From: Nocardia sp. NBC_00403
GTDB lineage: Bacteria > Actinomycetota > Actinomycetes > Mycobacteriales > Mycobacteriaceae
DNA length: 64,000 nt
Reading direction: 5' to 3'
NCBI RefSeq assembly: GCF_036046055.1
Contig: NZ_CP107939.1
Coordinates: 8,494,001-8,558,000, forward strand
Part shown: positions 39,169 to 47,554 of the stretch, one piece after another
How the letters are laid out: the number at the start of each line of letters is the position of its first letter
Numbering within the stretch: the stretch's first letter is position 1
Translations under genes and position numbers: made by a program
The notes under the pieces: generated by a model
Seen by the model: only the letters and a program-made list of their open reading frames with translations
Database searches by the model: none
Told to the model about the DNA's origin: nothing

Positions 39169-40296
39169 TCATCGGCCGAGGACCGCGAGCATGCCCGCGA
39201 CCGCCCGCGGCCAGGTGAATTGCTCGGCCCGGCTGCGCGCGGCCTTCCTGCGCCCCGCGGTCGGCAGTGCCAGCACATCGGTGACCGCTCGGGCGAAATC
39301 CGAGGGATGATCGGCGGCCACCGCGCCACACTCCGCGGTGACGATATCGGCCAGCGCGGACGATCGGCTGGCGACGACCGGCGTCCCGGCCGCGAGCGCC
39401 TCCAACGCGGCGAGGCCGAAGGTCTCGTGCGGGCCGGGCGCCAGCGAAACATCCGCGGTGGCCAGCAGTTTCGCCACCATCGACCGATCCGAGATGAACC
39501 CGGTGAAATGCACCGCCGGTAACCCGCCCGGCAGCACCGGCAGCGCCTTGGCGCGGCGCTCCAGCGCCTCGCGCCGCGGGCCCTCGCCCGCGACGACCAG
39601 CCGCACCTCCAGGCCCGCCTTCCGCAGCGCGCCCACCGCCTCGATGCTGCGGTCGACCCGCTTCTCCACCGAGAGCCTGCCGCAGTGCACCAGCAGCGGA
39701 TGCCCCGGTACGCCGAGATCGGCCCGCAGCGCATGATCGCGCCGACGCGGACTGAACAGCTCCAGATCGACACCGAGCGGTACCAGTTCGACATTCGACG
39801 CACCGACGCGCAGAAACTCCGCGCGCGCGAACTTCGTGGTGCACACCACGATGTCGTAGTCCGCGGCGGTCCGCCGGTTGGCCACGTCGGCACAGCGGCG
39901 GGCAGCGGGACCCGGCATGACCTGGCCGAGCAGCCGATCCAGCCGTTCGTGCGAGATCATCACGCTCGCCACCTCGCGCCGCCGCGCCCATCGACCGAAT
40001 CCGCGCAACGTCAGCCGATCGGACACCTCCAGCACGTCCGGACGTAAGCCGGCCAGCACATCGGCCACCCGCCGCGGATCTGCCGCCCGGTAGCCGCCGG
40101 TCCATGGAATACCCAAGGCGGGCAAGGTAATCCGCACCGCACCGGTCGGCAATAGTTCTTCGGCGCGGCGCGGCCCCGGCACGATCAGCACCACCTCGTG
40201 TCCCGCTGCCACATAGCCCTCACCGAGGTGATGCAGTGCGGTGCGCAGCCCACCGGACCGCGGGCCGTAGAAGTTCGCCAGCTGCACGATGCGCAC
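39169..40296 (-). CDS. PimC-like GDP-mannose-dependent glycosyltransferase
   Basis: The 375-residue GT4-family protein begins VRIVQLANFYGPRSGGLRT and closely follows M. tuberculosis CDC1551 PimC, which adds the third mannose to phosphatidylinositol dimannoside. It shows LEVSDRLTLRGFGRWARRRE, MISHERLDRLL, VPLGVDLELFSPRRR, HCGRLSVEKRVDRSIEA (donor site, about 206-222) and GPHETFGLAALEALAAGTP (about 298-316). It would act on the cytoplasmic face of the membrane. The GTG at 40296 is chosen by homology; the ribosome site is weak. A repeat array lies upstream. Confidence 0.85.
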   Translation of the reverse strand: MRIVQLANFYGPRSGGLRTALHHLGEGYVAAGHEVVLIVPGPRRAEELLPTGAVRITLPALGIPWTGGYRAADPRRVADVLAGLRPDVLEVSDRLTLRGFGRWARRREVASVMISHERLDRLLGQVMPGPAARRCADVANRRTAADYDIVVCTTKFARAEFLRVGASNVELVPLGVDLELFSPRRRDHALRADLGVPGHPLLVHCGRLSVEKRVDRSIEAVGALRKAGLEVRLVVAGEGPRREALERRAKALPVLPGGLPAVHFTGFISDRSMVAKLLATADVSLAPGPHETFGLAALEALAAGTPVVASRSSALADIVTAECGAVAADHPSDFARAVTDVLALPTAGRRKAARSRAEQFTWPRAVAGMLAVLGR

Positions 40297-40400
40297 TCCG
40301 CCGATCGTGCAGCGGATCGGGACCGATGCGCCCAACGGCGCATGAACAGCCGTGAAAGAACCGCATAACGGCACAGCCGGACGGATTTCCGTCGCTAGTC

Positions 40401-40565
40401 GCGCCGGGCCGAGCGAAGGCGACCCAGCCGCAGTGCACCGGACCGAGCGAAGGCAAGGCAGCCGCTTACGGCACTGCCGGGCTGAGTCCGTCGATAGTCG
40501 CTGGCCGAGCGAAGGCGACGCAGCCGCCGTTGCGCCGGGCCGAGTGAAGGCGGGCAGCCGCGTGA
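40401..40565. repeat. Degenerate 34-35 bp tandem repeat, about four copies
   Basis: Copies with CCGGGCCGAGCGAAGGCGA-type cores begin near 40404, 40438, 40500 and 40534. They share the consensus CCGGRCCGAGCGRAGGCGA followed by G(T/C)AGCCGC with the array at 19470-19644, but are more diverged. The array fills most of the 290-bp space between the PimC-like gene and the GGDEF-EAL gene. Confidence 0.82.
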
Positions 40566-40586
40566 CCAGCTGATTCGCGCAGTGGG

Positions 40587-42455
40587 TCAGTACTTCGCCG
40601 TGCCGCGGCCCGCGCGCGGCAAATCGAGGTCCAAGGGGATTCGGCCCATCGCGAGATGTGGCTCGACCTCGTCTGCGGGCATCGGCCGGGCGATCAGAAA
40701 GCCTTGCGCCCGATAGCAACCCAATCCGACCAGGGTGCGCGCCGCCACCGGCGTCTCCACGCCCTCCCCGACGACACCGAGGCCGAAGGATCCGGCCAGG
40801 CCGATGATGGACTTCACGATCGCGAGGTCGTCGGTGCTCGCGCCGAGGCGCTGCACGAAGCCGCGGTCGATCTTCACCGCGTCGACCGGCAGCGCCTTGA
40901 GGTGCGACAAGGAGCTGTAGCCGGTGCCGAAGTCGTCGATGGCGATCTGCACGCCCATCCGCTTGAGTCCACGCAGTGTGACCTGTGTACGGGCCAGATC
41001 CTGTACCACCACATGCTCGGTGATCTCCAGGCACACCGAACTGCCGTCGATGCCGAACAGCCGCAGGATGTCCTCGATGCGCTCCACGAAGTCGAGGCTG
41101 ACCAGCTGAACCGGCGACACATTGATCCGCATCACCACATTCGCGGCCAGGCCACGCCGCCGCCATTCCGCGAACTGGGCGCACGCCGACCTGATCACCC
41201 AGCGGCCGAGTTCGCCCGCCAGATTGGTTGCCTCCGCGACGCTGACGAACGCACCAGGCGGCAACAGGCCCCGCGTCGGGTGCAGCCAGCGAACCAAAGC
41301 CTCCAACGCGACGATCCGTCCGGTGCGCAGGTCGACCTCGGGCTGATAGTGCAGCAGCAGCGAGCCGTCGGACACCGCGCCGCGCAGGTTGAGTTCGACA
41401 TCGTCCTGCAGTTCGAACTGGGCGCGCATAGCATCGGTGAACACCGCGACGCCATTGCCGCCACCCGACTTGGCCGACAGCAGCGCATGATCGGCCCGGC
41501 GCAGGACATCGGCGACCGTGGTCTCCCCCGGGATACCCACCGCGACACCGACACTCGCACCGCGGCTGACCGACTCGCCGCCGACGGTGACCCGCCGCCC
41601 GATGAGCTGCTGGATTCTGGTCGCCTCCAGCTCGGCCGCCACCGCGTCCATCGGTTTGGCGGGCACGATCACGAACTCGTCGCCGCCGAGCCGGGCGATC
41701 ATGTCGTTCGGGTCGAGGTTCTCACGCAGTCGCGAGGACAGCGTGCGGATGAAATTGTCACCGGCCGTGTGGCCGAGGAAATCGTTGAGCGCCTTGAGGC
41801 GATCGAGGTCGAGGAAGAACGCGGCCACCGGGCCGGAACTGCCCGCGTGTAATCGTTCCTCCATGTGCTCGAGCAGCGCACGGCGATTGGCAAGTCCGGT
41901 GAGATCGTCGTGCAGTGCGATGTAGCGCAGCCGCTCCTCGGCGACCACTCGCGCCTGCAGCTGCGCGAACAGCGCGGCAATCGCCTTGAGCACGTTGAGT
42001 TCTCTGGTGCTCCAGTCCCGATCGCCCTGTTTGATGAAGCCGAGCACGCCGGTCGATTCACCACGCGAAAGCAGCGGGACGGCGGCCATGGCGACCTCCG
42101 GGATCCCCGAGGAACGACGGATCGTCTCTTGATAGTCGGCGGATTCCACGGTCGGCCGCACCACGATCGGCTCGGTGGCGTGTTCGAGCTCGCGGAACAC
42201 CGAATCCGCGCTCTCGAAGAACACGACCTTCAGCGGATCGGGATCCGGGATGTCACCGCGATGCGGCCACTCCGCGATGAGCACGGTGGCTCTTCGCTCT
42301 CGATCGGTGTGTCGCAAATAGCTGAAATCGACGTCGAAGTGCTCGACCAATCTGGCCAGCACCCGCTCACTCGCCGCCACCATCGTCGTGGCGTCGACGC
42401 CCATCAACTCGGAGGCGACCTGGGTCACCAATGAGTCGAGCGTTCGCCGAGGCAC
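40587..42455 (-). CDS. GAF-GGDEF-EAL bifunctional c-di-GMP enzyme (Rv1354c-like)
   Basis: The 622-residue protein has an N-terminal GAF domain (about 20-165), a GGDEF domain with intact RLGGDEF (about 248-254) and an EAL domain with EALVRWLHP, INVSPVQL, CLEITEH, AIDDFGTGYSSL, VKIDRGFV and GEGVETP, so both cyclase and phosphodiesterase sites look complete. The RXXD inhibitory site before GGDEF is replaced (NLDPND), suggesting weak product inhibition. Start GTG 42455 has GGAGA upstream, 16 bp after the previous stop. Length and partner gene match M. tuberculosis Rv1354c-Rv1355c. Confidence 0.9.
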   Translation of the reverse strand: MPRRTLDSLVTQVASELMGVDATTMVAASERVLARLVEHFDVDFSYLRHTDRERRATVLIAEWPHRGDIPDPDPLKVVFFESADSVFRELEHATEPIVVRPTVESADYQETIRRSSGIPEVAMAAVPLLSRGESTGVLGFIKQGDRDWSTRELNVLKAIAALFAQLQARVVAEERLRYIALHDDLTGLANRRALLEHMEERLHAGSSGPVAAFFLDLDRLKALNDFLGHTAGDNFIRTLSSRLRENLDPNDMIARLGGDEFVIVPAKPMDAVAAELEATRIQQLIGRRVTVGGESVSRGASVGVAVGIPGETTVADVLRRADHALLSAKSGGGNGVAVFTDAMRAQFELQDDVELNLRGAVSDGSLLLHYQPEVDLRTGRIVALEALVRWLHPTRGLLPPGAFVSVAEATNLAGELGRWVIRSACAQFAEWRRRGLAANVVMRINVSPVQLVSLDFVERIEDILRLFGIDGSSVCLEITEHVVVQDLARTQVTLRGLKRMGVQIAIDDFGTGYSSLSHLKALPVDAVKIDRGFVQRLGASTDDLAIVKSIIGLAGSFGLGVVGEGVETPVAARTLVGLGCYRAQGFLIARPMPADEVEPHLAMGRIPLDLDLPRAGRGTAKY

Positions 42456-42471
42456 CTTGTCTCCGATCGTG

Positions 42472-44622
42472 CTAGCTGCGGTTGCCCGCGCCCGGCACTG
42501 GAAGCCGCCTGCTGCGGACCGAGGCTGGCGCCGCATAGCTCAGGCGAAGCACCAATGCCATGATCTCATGCCCAGGTACTCCCAGCAGGTCCAGGAAACG
42601 GCCCTGAAGTGACGCTAGTGTATCCGCGAAATCCGTGGAAATCGCGATCAGCTCGTCGGGGTGCCGTGCATACAGGAACACCGGAGAGACCGGTTGCACC
42701 GCGAGTCCACGCCGTTGCGCCTCGAGCCAGACGCGCTGCATTCCCGCACCCGCACGGGCATAGTCGGTCAGTCCAGGCCCCGAGGCCCCCTTCTGGTGGG
42801 TGAACGTCACCGCGACGAGCGCCGAACTCGACAGCACCCGATCCGCGGTGTGCTCGCCGAGCGCGGCGCCGCCGGACCATTCGCGCAATCGGTCCATCAC
42901 ATCCGCGCGGCGCCCGATCTCGAGCTTCGCGTACTCGTCGGCGGCCAACTCCATACCGCAGACGTCGATTCCGGTGAGCAGATCGTCGCCGGGCCACCGC
43001 AGCTCGGCGAACATCTCCTGATGCAGCCGCGGCGTCAAATAACGGATTCGATCCGATTCGCCGAGCAATTCGGCCGCCGTCGCGAGGTCGGCCCGGTCGG
43101 TGATGCTGTGCAGCGTCACACCCTCGGTAGCGGCGGCCGCGGCGAGGCCGGCGAGCACACCGCCGGTCAACGGCGCACCCGTGCCGAGACGCCGGTTGGT
43201 CTCGCGGGCCAGCGCGGCCTGATAGTCGCGGGCCAGCAACGCATCGGTGGCCGTACCGAGACGCAGCACCGCGGACAGCGCCGTGGTTTTACTCTCGAGG
43301 AATTCGTGTTCGCCGAGCATGCCGTGTACGGCGGCAGCGGCGCGCGCATTGTGCAGCGCGGCACCGATCGCCACCGCGCTGCCCCGATAGCCGATATCGA
43401 GGGCCGAGGAGCGCGGACGGGCGAGACCTATCCGCAGGTCGGGCCCATCGATTCGCAGCGACCACGGCTGGGTGTTGCCGCCGGAGGGTGCGCGCTGGGC
43501 ACATTCGAGCACGCTCAGCAGCGCGGTCCCCGCCGGTGCCGGTTTGCCCGCAACCGCTTCCGGCTCGCACACCAGCTCACCCACCGGCTCCGGCTCGGCC
43601 AGCTCGTCGAGACCACGCTCCAGATCGATGCGCGTGCGCCCGGACGAAAGTTTCTGTCCGAGCCCGAGCCTGCGCACCGCCGCGGCCACGATGGCCGCGC
43701 CGAGCTGTACATCGCTGCCGAGCTGCGGCCATGTGGTGACCGATTCGTCGATCTCCACCAGACTGGCGGCCATCCGCGCCGACAGCTCTTTCGGATCGAG
43801 AATCCGCATGACGTGGGGCGCCTTGTCCCTGGTGGACAGCCCGCGCAGGTCGGCGCCCTCGGTGGTGCCGAGCAGTCCGTGGAACGGCGGGCGGCCCGGC
43901 TCCAGGTCGTAGCGTTCGACATCGAGCAGGCCACGATCGCTGGTGTCCATCAGCAGCGGGATGCGATGCCTGCGCGCGCCCTCACGGACGGCGAACTTGA
44001 TGTCGAGCGAATCGCATTCCTCGATCACGATCGACAGTCCCGTCAGGAATTCGTCGACGGAGTCTTCGTCGATGCCCGCGGTGCGCACCTCGACCGGCAG
44101 ATAGGGATCGAGCTCGGCGATCCGGCGCGCGGTCACGATCGACTTGTTCACCCCGATGTCGAAGATGCCGCCCGGCACCCGGTTCAGGTTGGACAGCTCG
44201 ATGTCGTCGAAATCGGCAAGGCGCAGCAGGCCACAGCTGCCCTCCATGGCCAGGGTGTAGGCAACCGCATGGCCGACGCTCTGCCCGACGACGCCGATTG
44301 TCAAGCCCGCCAGGCGTTTCTGCTCGTCCCTGGTGAGCTTGTTGCGATTGCGGTCCAGCCGAATCGCCCGGTAGGTGCGCTCGCCGGGCAATCCGACCAG
44401 GGTGCGCCGCCACGGGTAGTAGACCCACCGGTCCGGATCCGGATCGTCGAGGGCGGGCCGTGACCGCACCTTGGCCAGCTCGCCATGCAGCACATCCCGC
44501 AGGTCGATGATGCGAACCTGGGGTGACTTTCGCAGCTGTAGGAGGATCGGGGCGTCGTCCGGGGCGTTTTCATCGAGAATCAGCGGCCTATAGTCCGCGA
44601 CCGGGCCGGGGTCACCGTTCAT
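42472..44622 (-). CDS. ThiF/E1-like and nitroreductase-like fusion (Rv1355c/MoeY family)
   Basis: The 716-residue protein joins two parts. Residues about 90-330 are a ThiF/E1-type adenylating fold: IGVVGQSVGHAVAYTLAMEG replaces the usual GXGGXG, followed by LADFDDIELSNLNR and CDSLDIKFAVREGARRHRIP. No CXXC zinc motif or obvious catalytic Cys is seen. Residues about 370-700 are nitroreductase-like (CAQRAPSGGNTQPWSLRIDG; ends with ARHPDELIAIS). M. tuberculosis annotates the homologue as MoeY, without proof. The ATG 44622 overlaps the previous gene's end; the c-di-GMP gene follows. The function is unknown. Confidence 0.82.
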   Translation of the reverse strand: MNGDPGPVADYRPLILDENAPDDAPILLQLRKSPQVRIIDLRDVLHGELAKVRSRPALDDPDPDRWVYYPWRRTLVGLPGERTYRAIRLDRNRNKLTRDEQKRLAGLTIGVVGQSVGHAVAYTLAMEGSCGLLRLADFDDIELSNLNRVPGGIFDIGVNKSIVTARRIAELDPYLPVEVRTAGIDEDSVDEFLTGLSIVIEECDSLDIKFAVREGARRHRIPLLMDTSDRGLLDVERYDLEPGRPPFHGLLGTTEGADLRGLSTRDKAPHVMRILDPKELSARMAASLVEIDESVTTWPQLGSDVQLGAAIVAAAVRRLGLGQKLSSGRTRIDLERGLDELAEPEPVGELVCEPEAVAGKPAPAGTALLSVLECAQRAPSGGNTQPWSLRIDGPDLRIGLARPRSSALDIGYRGSAVAIGAALHNARAAAAVHGMLGEHEFLESKTTALSAVLRLGTATDALLARDYQAALARETNRRLGTGAPLTGGVLAGLAAAAATEGVTLHSITDRADLATAAELLGESDRIRYLTPRLHQEMFAELRWPGDDLLTGIDVCGMELAADEYAKLEIGRRADVMDRLREWSGGAALGEHTADRVLSSSALVAVTFTHQKGASGPGLTDYARAGAGMQRVWLEAQRRGLAVQPVSPVFLYARHPDELIAISTDFADTLASLQGRFLDLLGVPGHEIMALVLRLSYAAPASVRSRRLPVPGAGNRS

Positions 44623-45385
44623 ACCTGCGCCCGTCCTCCGATCCATGGTCACCCGCACGGTGCCCACCGTGCGGCTGTGCATGCCAGGCTTCGAGCGCGG
44701 CCTGCTCGAGCGCTATCAATGAAGTCTGCAATTTTGTGGCAAATGACCGATACGTCTGGGTGTCCCACCACACGGGGACCGTGTGATAACGGTCGTCCGG
44801 ATAGGGGACAGACGGTATCCGATCGGCCACTCGCCCACCACTGGAGCGATAAAGTTCCAGGCTGTGCGAGGCGGTGGTGACGAAACCGAAGCGCGCATCG
44901 AGCAGCCAGGTCGCATGCACAACACAGCGGGACAGCGCAGCGGTAAGCGCAGACCGGCGCGGCGCATTTCGCGCCACCCACACCGCTTTGACCTCGACGA
45001 CACCCTCCGGTATCCGCTCGGCAATCATCGTGCGCAGCGCGTCCGCACCGGGCCGCCCGGCCCAGGCGCCGAGCGCGTGCACGTCCTCGACCGCCGAGTA
45101 CGGCCCCTGCGCCCGCAGGCCCGCGACAACCTCGCCGGAAGGATCCACGGCGGTGCAGAACAATGTTGTCGTACAACCGTTTTCGACTTTGTCGTATTCC
45201 AGCGCGTGATCGACATCGTAATGCCGGTAAACCTGCAGCGCACCGCGCAAGTATCGACGCCAGAGCTCGGGATGCGCCTCCGGAGTGGTGACATGAAAGA
45301 CATATCCGGAATGCATATCCCGAAAGCGCAACACCTCGGCATCGCGTGTGCCCCCTGGGCCGACTGCGATTGCTTCGACAGTCAT
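44612..45385 (-). CDS. Probable GNAT/FeeM-like acyltransferase of unknown role
   Basis: The 257-residue protein is not clearly named. Its core (FHVTTPEAHPELWRRYLRGA, then LEYDKVENGCTTTLFCTAVD, VVAGLRAQGPYSAVEDVHAL and KAVWVARNAPRRSALTAALS) has the strand-helix pattern of acyl-homoserine-lactone/N-acyl amino acid synthases, a GNAT branch. It is translationally coupled to the ThiF-nitroreductase gene (11-bp overlap), so the products probably act in one pathway. ATG 45385 follows GTAGGGA. A perfect 8-bp stem at 45448-45472 lies in its leader. The family assignment is tentative. Confidence 0.6.
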   Translation of the reverse strand: MTVEAIAVGPGGTRDAEVLRFRDMHSGYVFHVTTPEAHPELWRRYLRGALQVYRHYDVDHALEYDKVENGCTTTLFCTAVDPSGEVVAGLRAQGPYSAVEDVHALGAWAGRPGADALRTMIAERIPEGVVEVKAVWVARNAPRRSALTAALSRCVVHATWLLDARFGFVTTASHSLELYRSSGGRVADRIPSVPYPDDRYHTVPVWWDTQTYRSFATKLQTSLIALEQAALEAWHAQPHGGHRAGDHGSEDGRRYER

Positions 45386-45640
45386 GGTGTTCCCTACTCC
45401 GTAGCCACCGCGCCCACGCGCGGTCAATCGAGCCGGTCCAGCTCTCACACCCGACAGCCCGCCGGTCGGGTGAGATTGCCTAGGGAAGTATCCGTCATCC
45501 GAAAGGAATTGACCAGACGACCGGTTAATCTTCCGAAAACTAATTTCGGCCCCCGAAATCACCGCAGGTCAGGCCGCACCTTTCGGACAAGGAACAGAAC
45601 GTGGAGACCAGTTGGTACCGAGGTAGCTACCATTCAGCAA

Positions 45641-46087
45641 CTAGACCAGGATCGAGATGAACAGCTCCACAGACTCCGGTCCGTGCCAGATCTCGACCTC
45701 TTCGCGGTAGGCGCGAGTGATCTCCGCCGAGGCGGTCGCATCGTCGACCTGCGCCCACACGTCCTCGACGGGATCGTGGTAGTCGCCATTCGGCACGAAG
45801 CGCGCGTAGACGCCCTTCGGCACCTTGACCAGCACATCACCGACCGGAACCACGTCGGGCGCCGGATATTCGAAGCAGACGACAGCGTTGAAGTTCCCCG
45901 CGGGATCCGGCACGTACACGGTGTACATCGGGTGATCGGACCGCCGCTGCTCGCCCGCGCGGTCACGCAGCCGGTCCTTGAGAAACTCGATCAGATCGCT
46001 ATTGCTCACCTTGAAGCTCGGCCGCACCCGCGGCACCACCAGGCCTGCGTAGATCGCCTCACCACGCACGACAATCGCATAGGTCAT
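45641..46087 (-). CDS. Stand-alone GyrI-like effector-binding domain protein, copy B
   Basis: The 148-residue protein has the SOUL/GyrI-like (AraC effector-binding) fold and no DNA-binding domain: YAGLVVPRVRPSF, then VPDPAGNFNAVVCFEYPAPD, VKVPKGVYARFVPNGDYHDP and VEIWHGPESVELFISI. It starts by an ATGA overlap with copy A and is clearly its paralogue (shared pattern of GTYARF/GVYARF). Such domains bind drugs or hydrophobic molecules and may hydrolyse or sequester them. Its role here is unknown. Confidence 0.75.
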   Translation of the reverse strand: MTYAIVVRGEAIYAGLVVPRVRPSFKVSNSDLIEFLKDRLRDRAGEQRRSDHPMYTVYVPDPAGNFNAVVCFEYPAPDVVPVGDVLVKVPKGVYARFVPNGDYHDPVEDVWAQVDDATASAEITRAYREEVEIWHGPESVELFISILV

Positions 46088-46527
46088 CGCGCATCTACCG
46101 CCAGGTAGAGGTCGATCTTGTAGGCGTGTGGGTAACACTCGAAGTCCCCGGTATAGGTGCGTTTGATGTAGTTGTGCTCCTCGGCATAGGCGATCTGCGT
46201 CCACAGGTCGGTCATCACCTGCGGGAAGTTACCGACCGAGGAGAACCGGGCATAGGTGCCGCGCGGCAGCCGCGCGACCAAGTGACCGCGGGTGACGTCC
46301 TCGAACGACGCGCATTCGTAGCCGACGATCTGGGTGTTGTACGTGCCGAGCTCACCGGTGTAATCGGTGTATGCGCTGGCCAGCGGGCCACCGAGCTCCT
46401 GATGTAGCACCGCGGCCCAGGCCGCCTCCAGATCGTGATCACGCAGTTCCCCGAGCGCACGTTTCGGGCTGCGCACTGGCAGCCCGGCAACCCACGTTTC
46501 GTCTCGCTCGACGATTTCAAACTGCAT
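46084..46527 (-). CDS. Stand-alone GyrI-like effector-binding domain protein, copy A
   Basis: The 147-residue protein begins MQFEIVERDETWVAGLPVRS and contains YECASFEDVTRGHLVARLPR, GTYARFSSVGNFPQ and DFECYPHAYKIDLYLAV, the classic effector-binding domain layout with the conserved Glu-Tyr near the end of the binding groove. No DNA-binding domain is fused. It is coupled to paralogue B by ATGA, suggesting a heterodimer or consecutive roles. The upstream 195 bp must carry both its promoter and that of the divergent udg gene. Confidence 0.78.
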   Translation of the reverse strand: MQFEIVERDETWVAGLPVRSPKRALGELRDHDLEAAWAAVLHQELGGPLASAYTDYTGELGTYNTQIVGYECASFEDVTRGHLVARLPRGTYARFSSVGNFPQVMTDLWTQIAYAEEHNYIKRTYTGDFECYPHAYKIDLYLAVDAR

Positions 46528-46722
46528 GGAAAGACTCTTTCGAGGTGAATCCGGGGGCGATGCCCGCATCCGGTCGGCCAGAAAGGCCATGCTATCAACC
46601 CGCCCCTCGTGGTCACGATCACATGTCCGGGTCGTTATCCGCAGCTCACGGCCGTACTGACCTGGACACACGTCCTGGATGCAAACCTCTGGTTACGAGA
46701 GCTGACCCGCCACTGATTGTGA

Positions 46723-47460
46723 TTGGGTTTCCTTGTGTGCCACACCATCGCCGAGTTGGACACCGTCGTCACGGACTGCCGCGCCTGCCCGCGCCTTGTC
46801 GCCTGGCGCGAAAGGGTGGCGAGGGAGAAACGCGCCGCTTTTCGCGAGGAAACCTATTGGGGCCGCCCCGTCCCAGGATTCGGCCCGCCCGACGCCCAGC
46901 TGCTGATCGTCGGCCTCGCCCCCGCCGCCCACGGCGGCAACCGGACCGGGCGCATGTTCACCGGCGACCGCAGCGGCGACGTCTTGTTCGCCGCTCTGCA
47001 CGCGGTCGGCCTGGCCAACCAGCCGACTTCCATCCGACGCGACGACGGCCTGCGGCTGACCGGAGTCCGGCTCACCGCGCCCGTGCACTGCGCACCACCG
47101 GACAACAAGCCGACGCCGGACGAACGCGACCGGTGCAGTCACTGGCTGCGCACCGAATTGGCATTGCTCGCGCCGACGGTCCGGGCGATCGTCGTGCTCG
47201 GAGCGTTCGGCTGGCAGGCGCTGCTGCCCGTGCTCGCCGCGGCCGGGTGGATCGTTCCTCGGCCACGCCCCAAATTCGGCCACAACGTCCGCGTCACGCT
47301 GGCACCATCCGACGACACTCGCGAACCGTTGCAGCTCTTCGGCTGCTACCACGTCAGCCAGCAGAACACCTTCACCGGCCGACTCACTCCCGCCATGCTC
47401 GAAGCAGTCCTCGCCGATGCCGCAACCGCGGCAGGCCTGCCTACAGCTGCCCGGCATTGA
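46723..47460 (+). CDS. Family-5 uracil-DNA glycosylase (UdgB-like)
   Basis: The 245-residue enzyme is a Fe-S type uracil/hypoxanthine-DNA glycosylase for base-excision repair. Cluster Cys residues appear in CRACPRLVAW near residues 19-28, with others in VHCAPPDNKPTPDERDRC. The active-site GLAPAAHGGNRTGRMFTGD is near 64-82 and the C-terminal CYHVSQQNTFTGRLTP near 208-223. Family 5 lacks the usual catalytic Asp/Asn, as here (GLAPAA). A TTG start at 46723 is used; GTG 46735 is an alternative. Confidence 0.9.
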   Translation: MGFLVCHTIAELDTVVTDCRACPRLVAWRERVAREKRAAFREETYWGRPVPGFGPPDAQLLIVGLAPAAHGGNRTGRMFTGDRSGDVLFAALHAVGLANQPTSIRRDDGLRLTGVRLTAPVHCAPPDNKPTPDERDRCSHWLRTELALLAPTVRAIVVLGAFGWQALLPVLAAAGWIVPRPRPKFGHNVRVTLAPSDDTREPLQLFGCYHVSQQNTFTGRLTPAMLEAVLADAATAAGLPTAARH

Positions 47461-47554
47461 TCGCGCCTCCTCCTACCGAGCCGAATGGCGGTCGTCCGGT
47501 GCCGCGACACACCCCGACGGCCGACCGATGCCGGGGGCCACAGCGGGAAGTCGC

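Noticed and set aside
39169..41184. Long form of the PimC-like glycosyltransferase starting far upstream
   Set aside because: The frame passes through the intergenic repeat array and the c-di-GMP gene's antisense strand; homology begins at GTG 40296.
42472..44622. True molybdopterin biosynthesis role for the MoeY-like protein
   Set aside because: The ThiF-like half lacks the zinc CXXC motif and GXGGXG loop, no other moa/moe gene is nearby, and the second half is nitroreductase-like. The name is not evidence.
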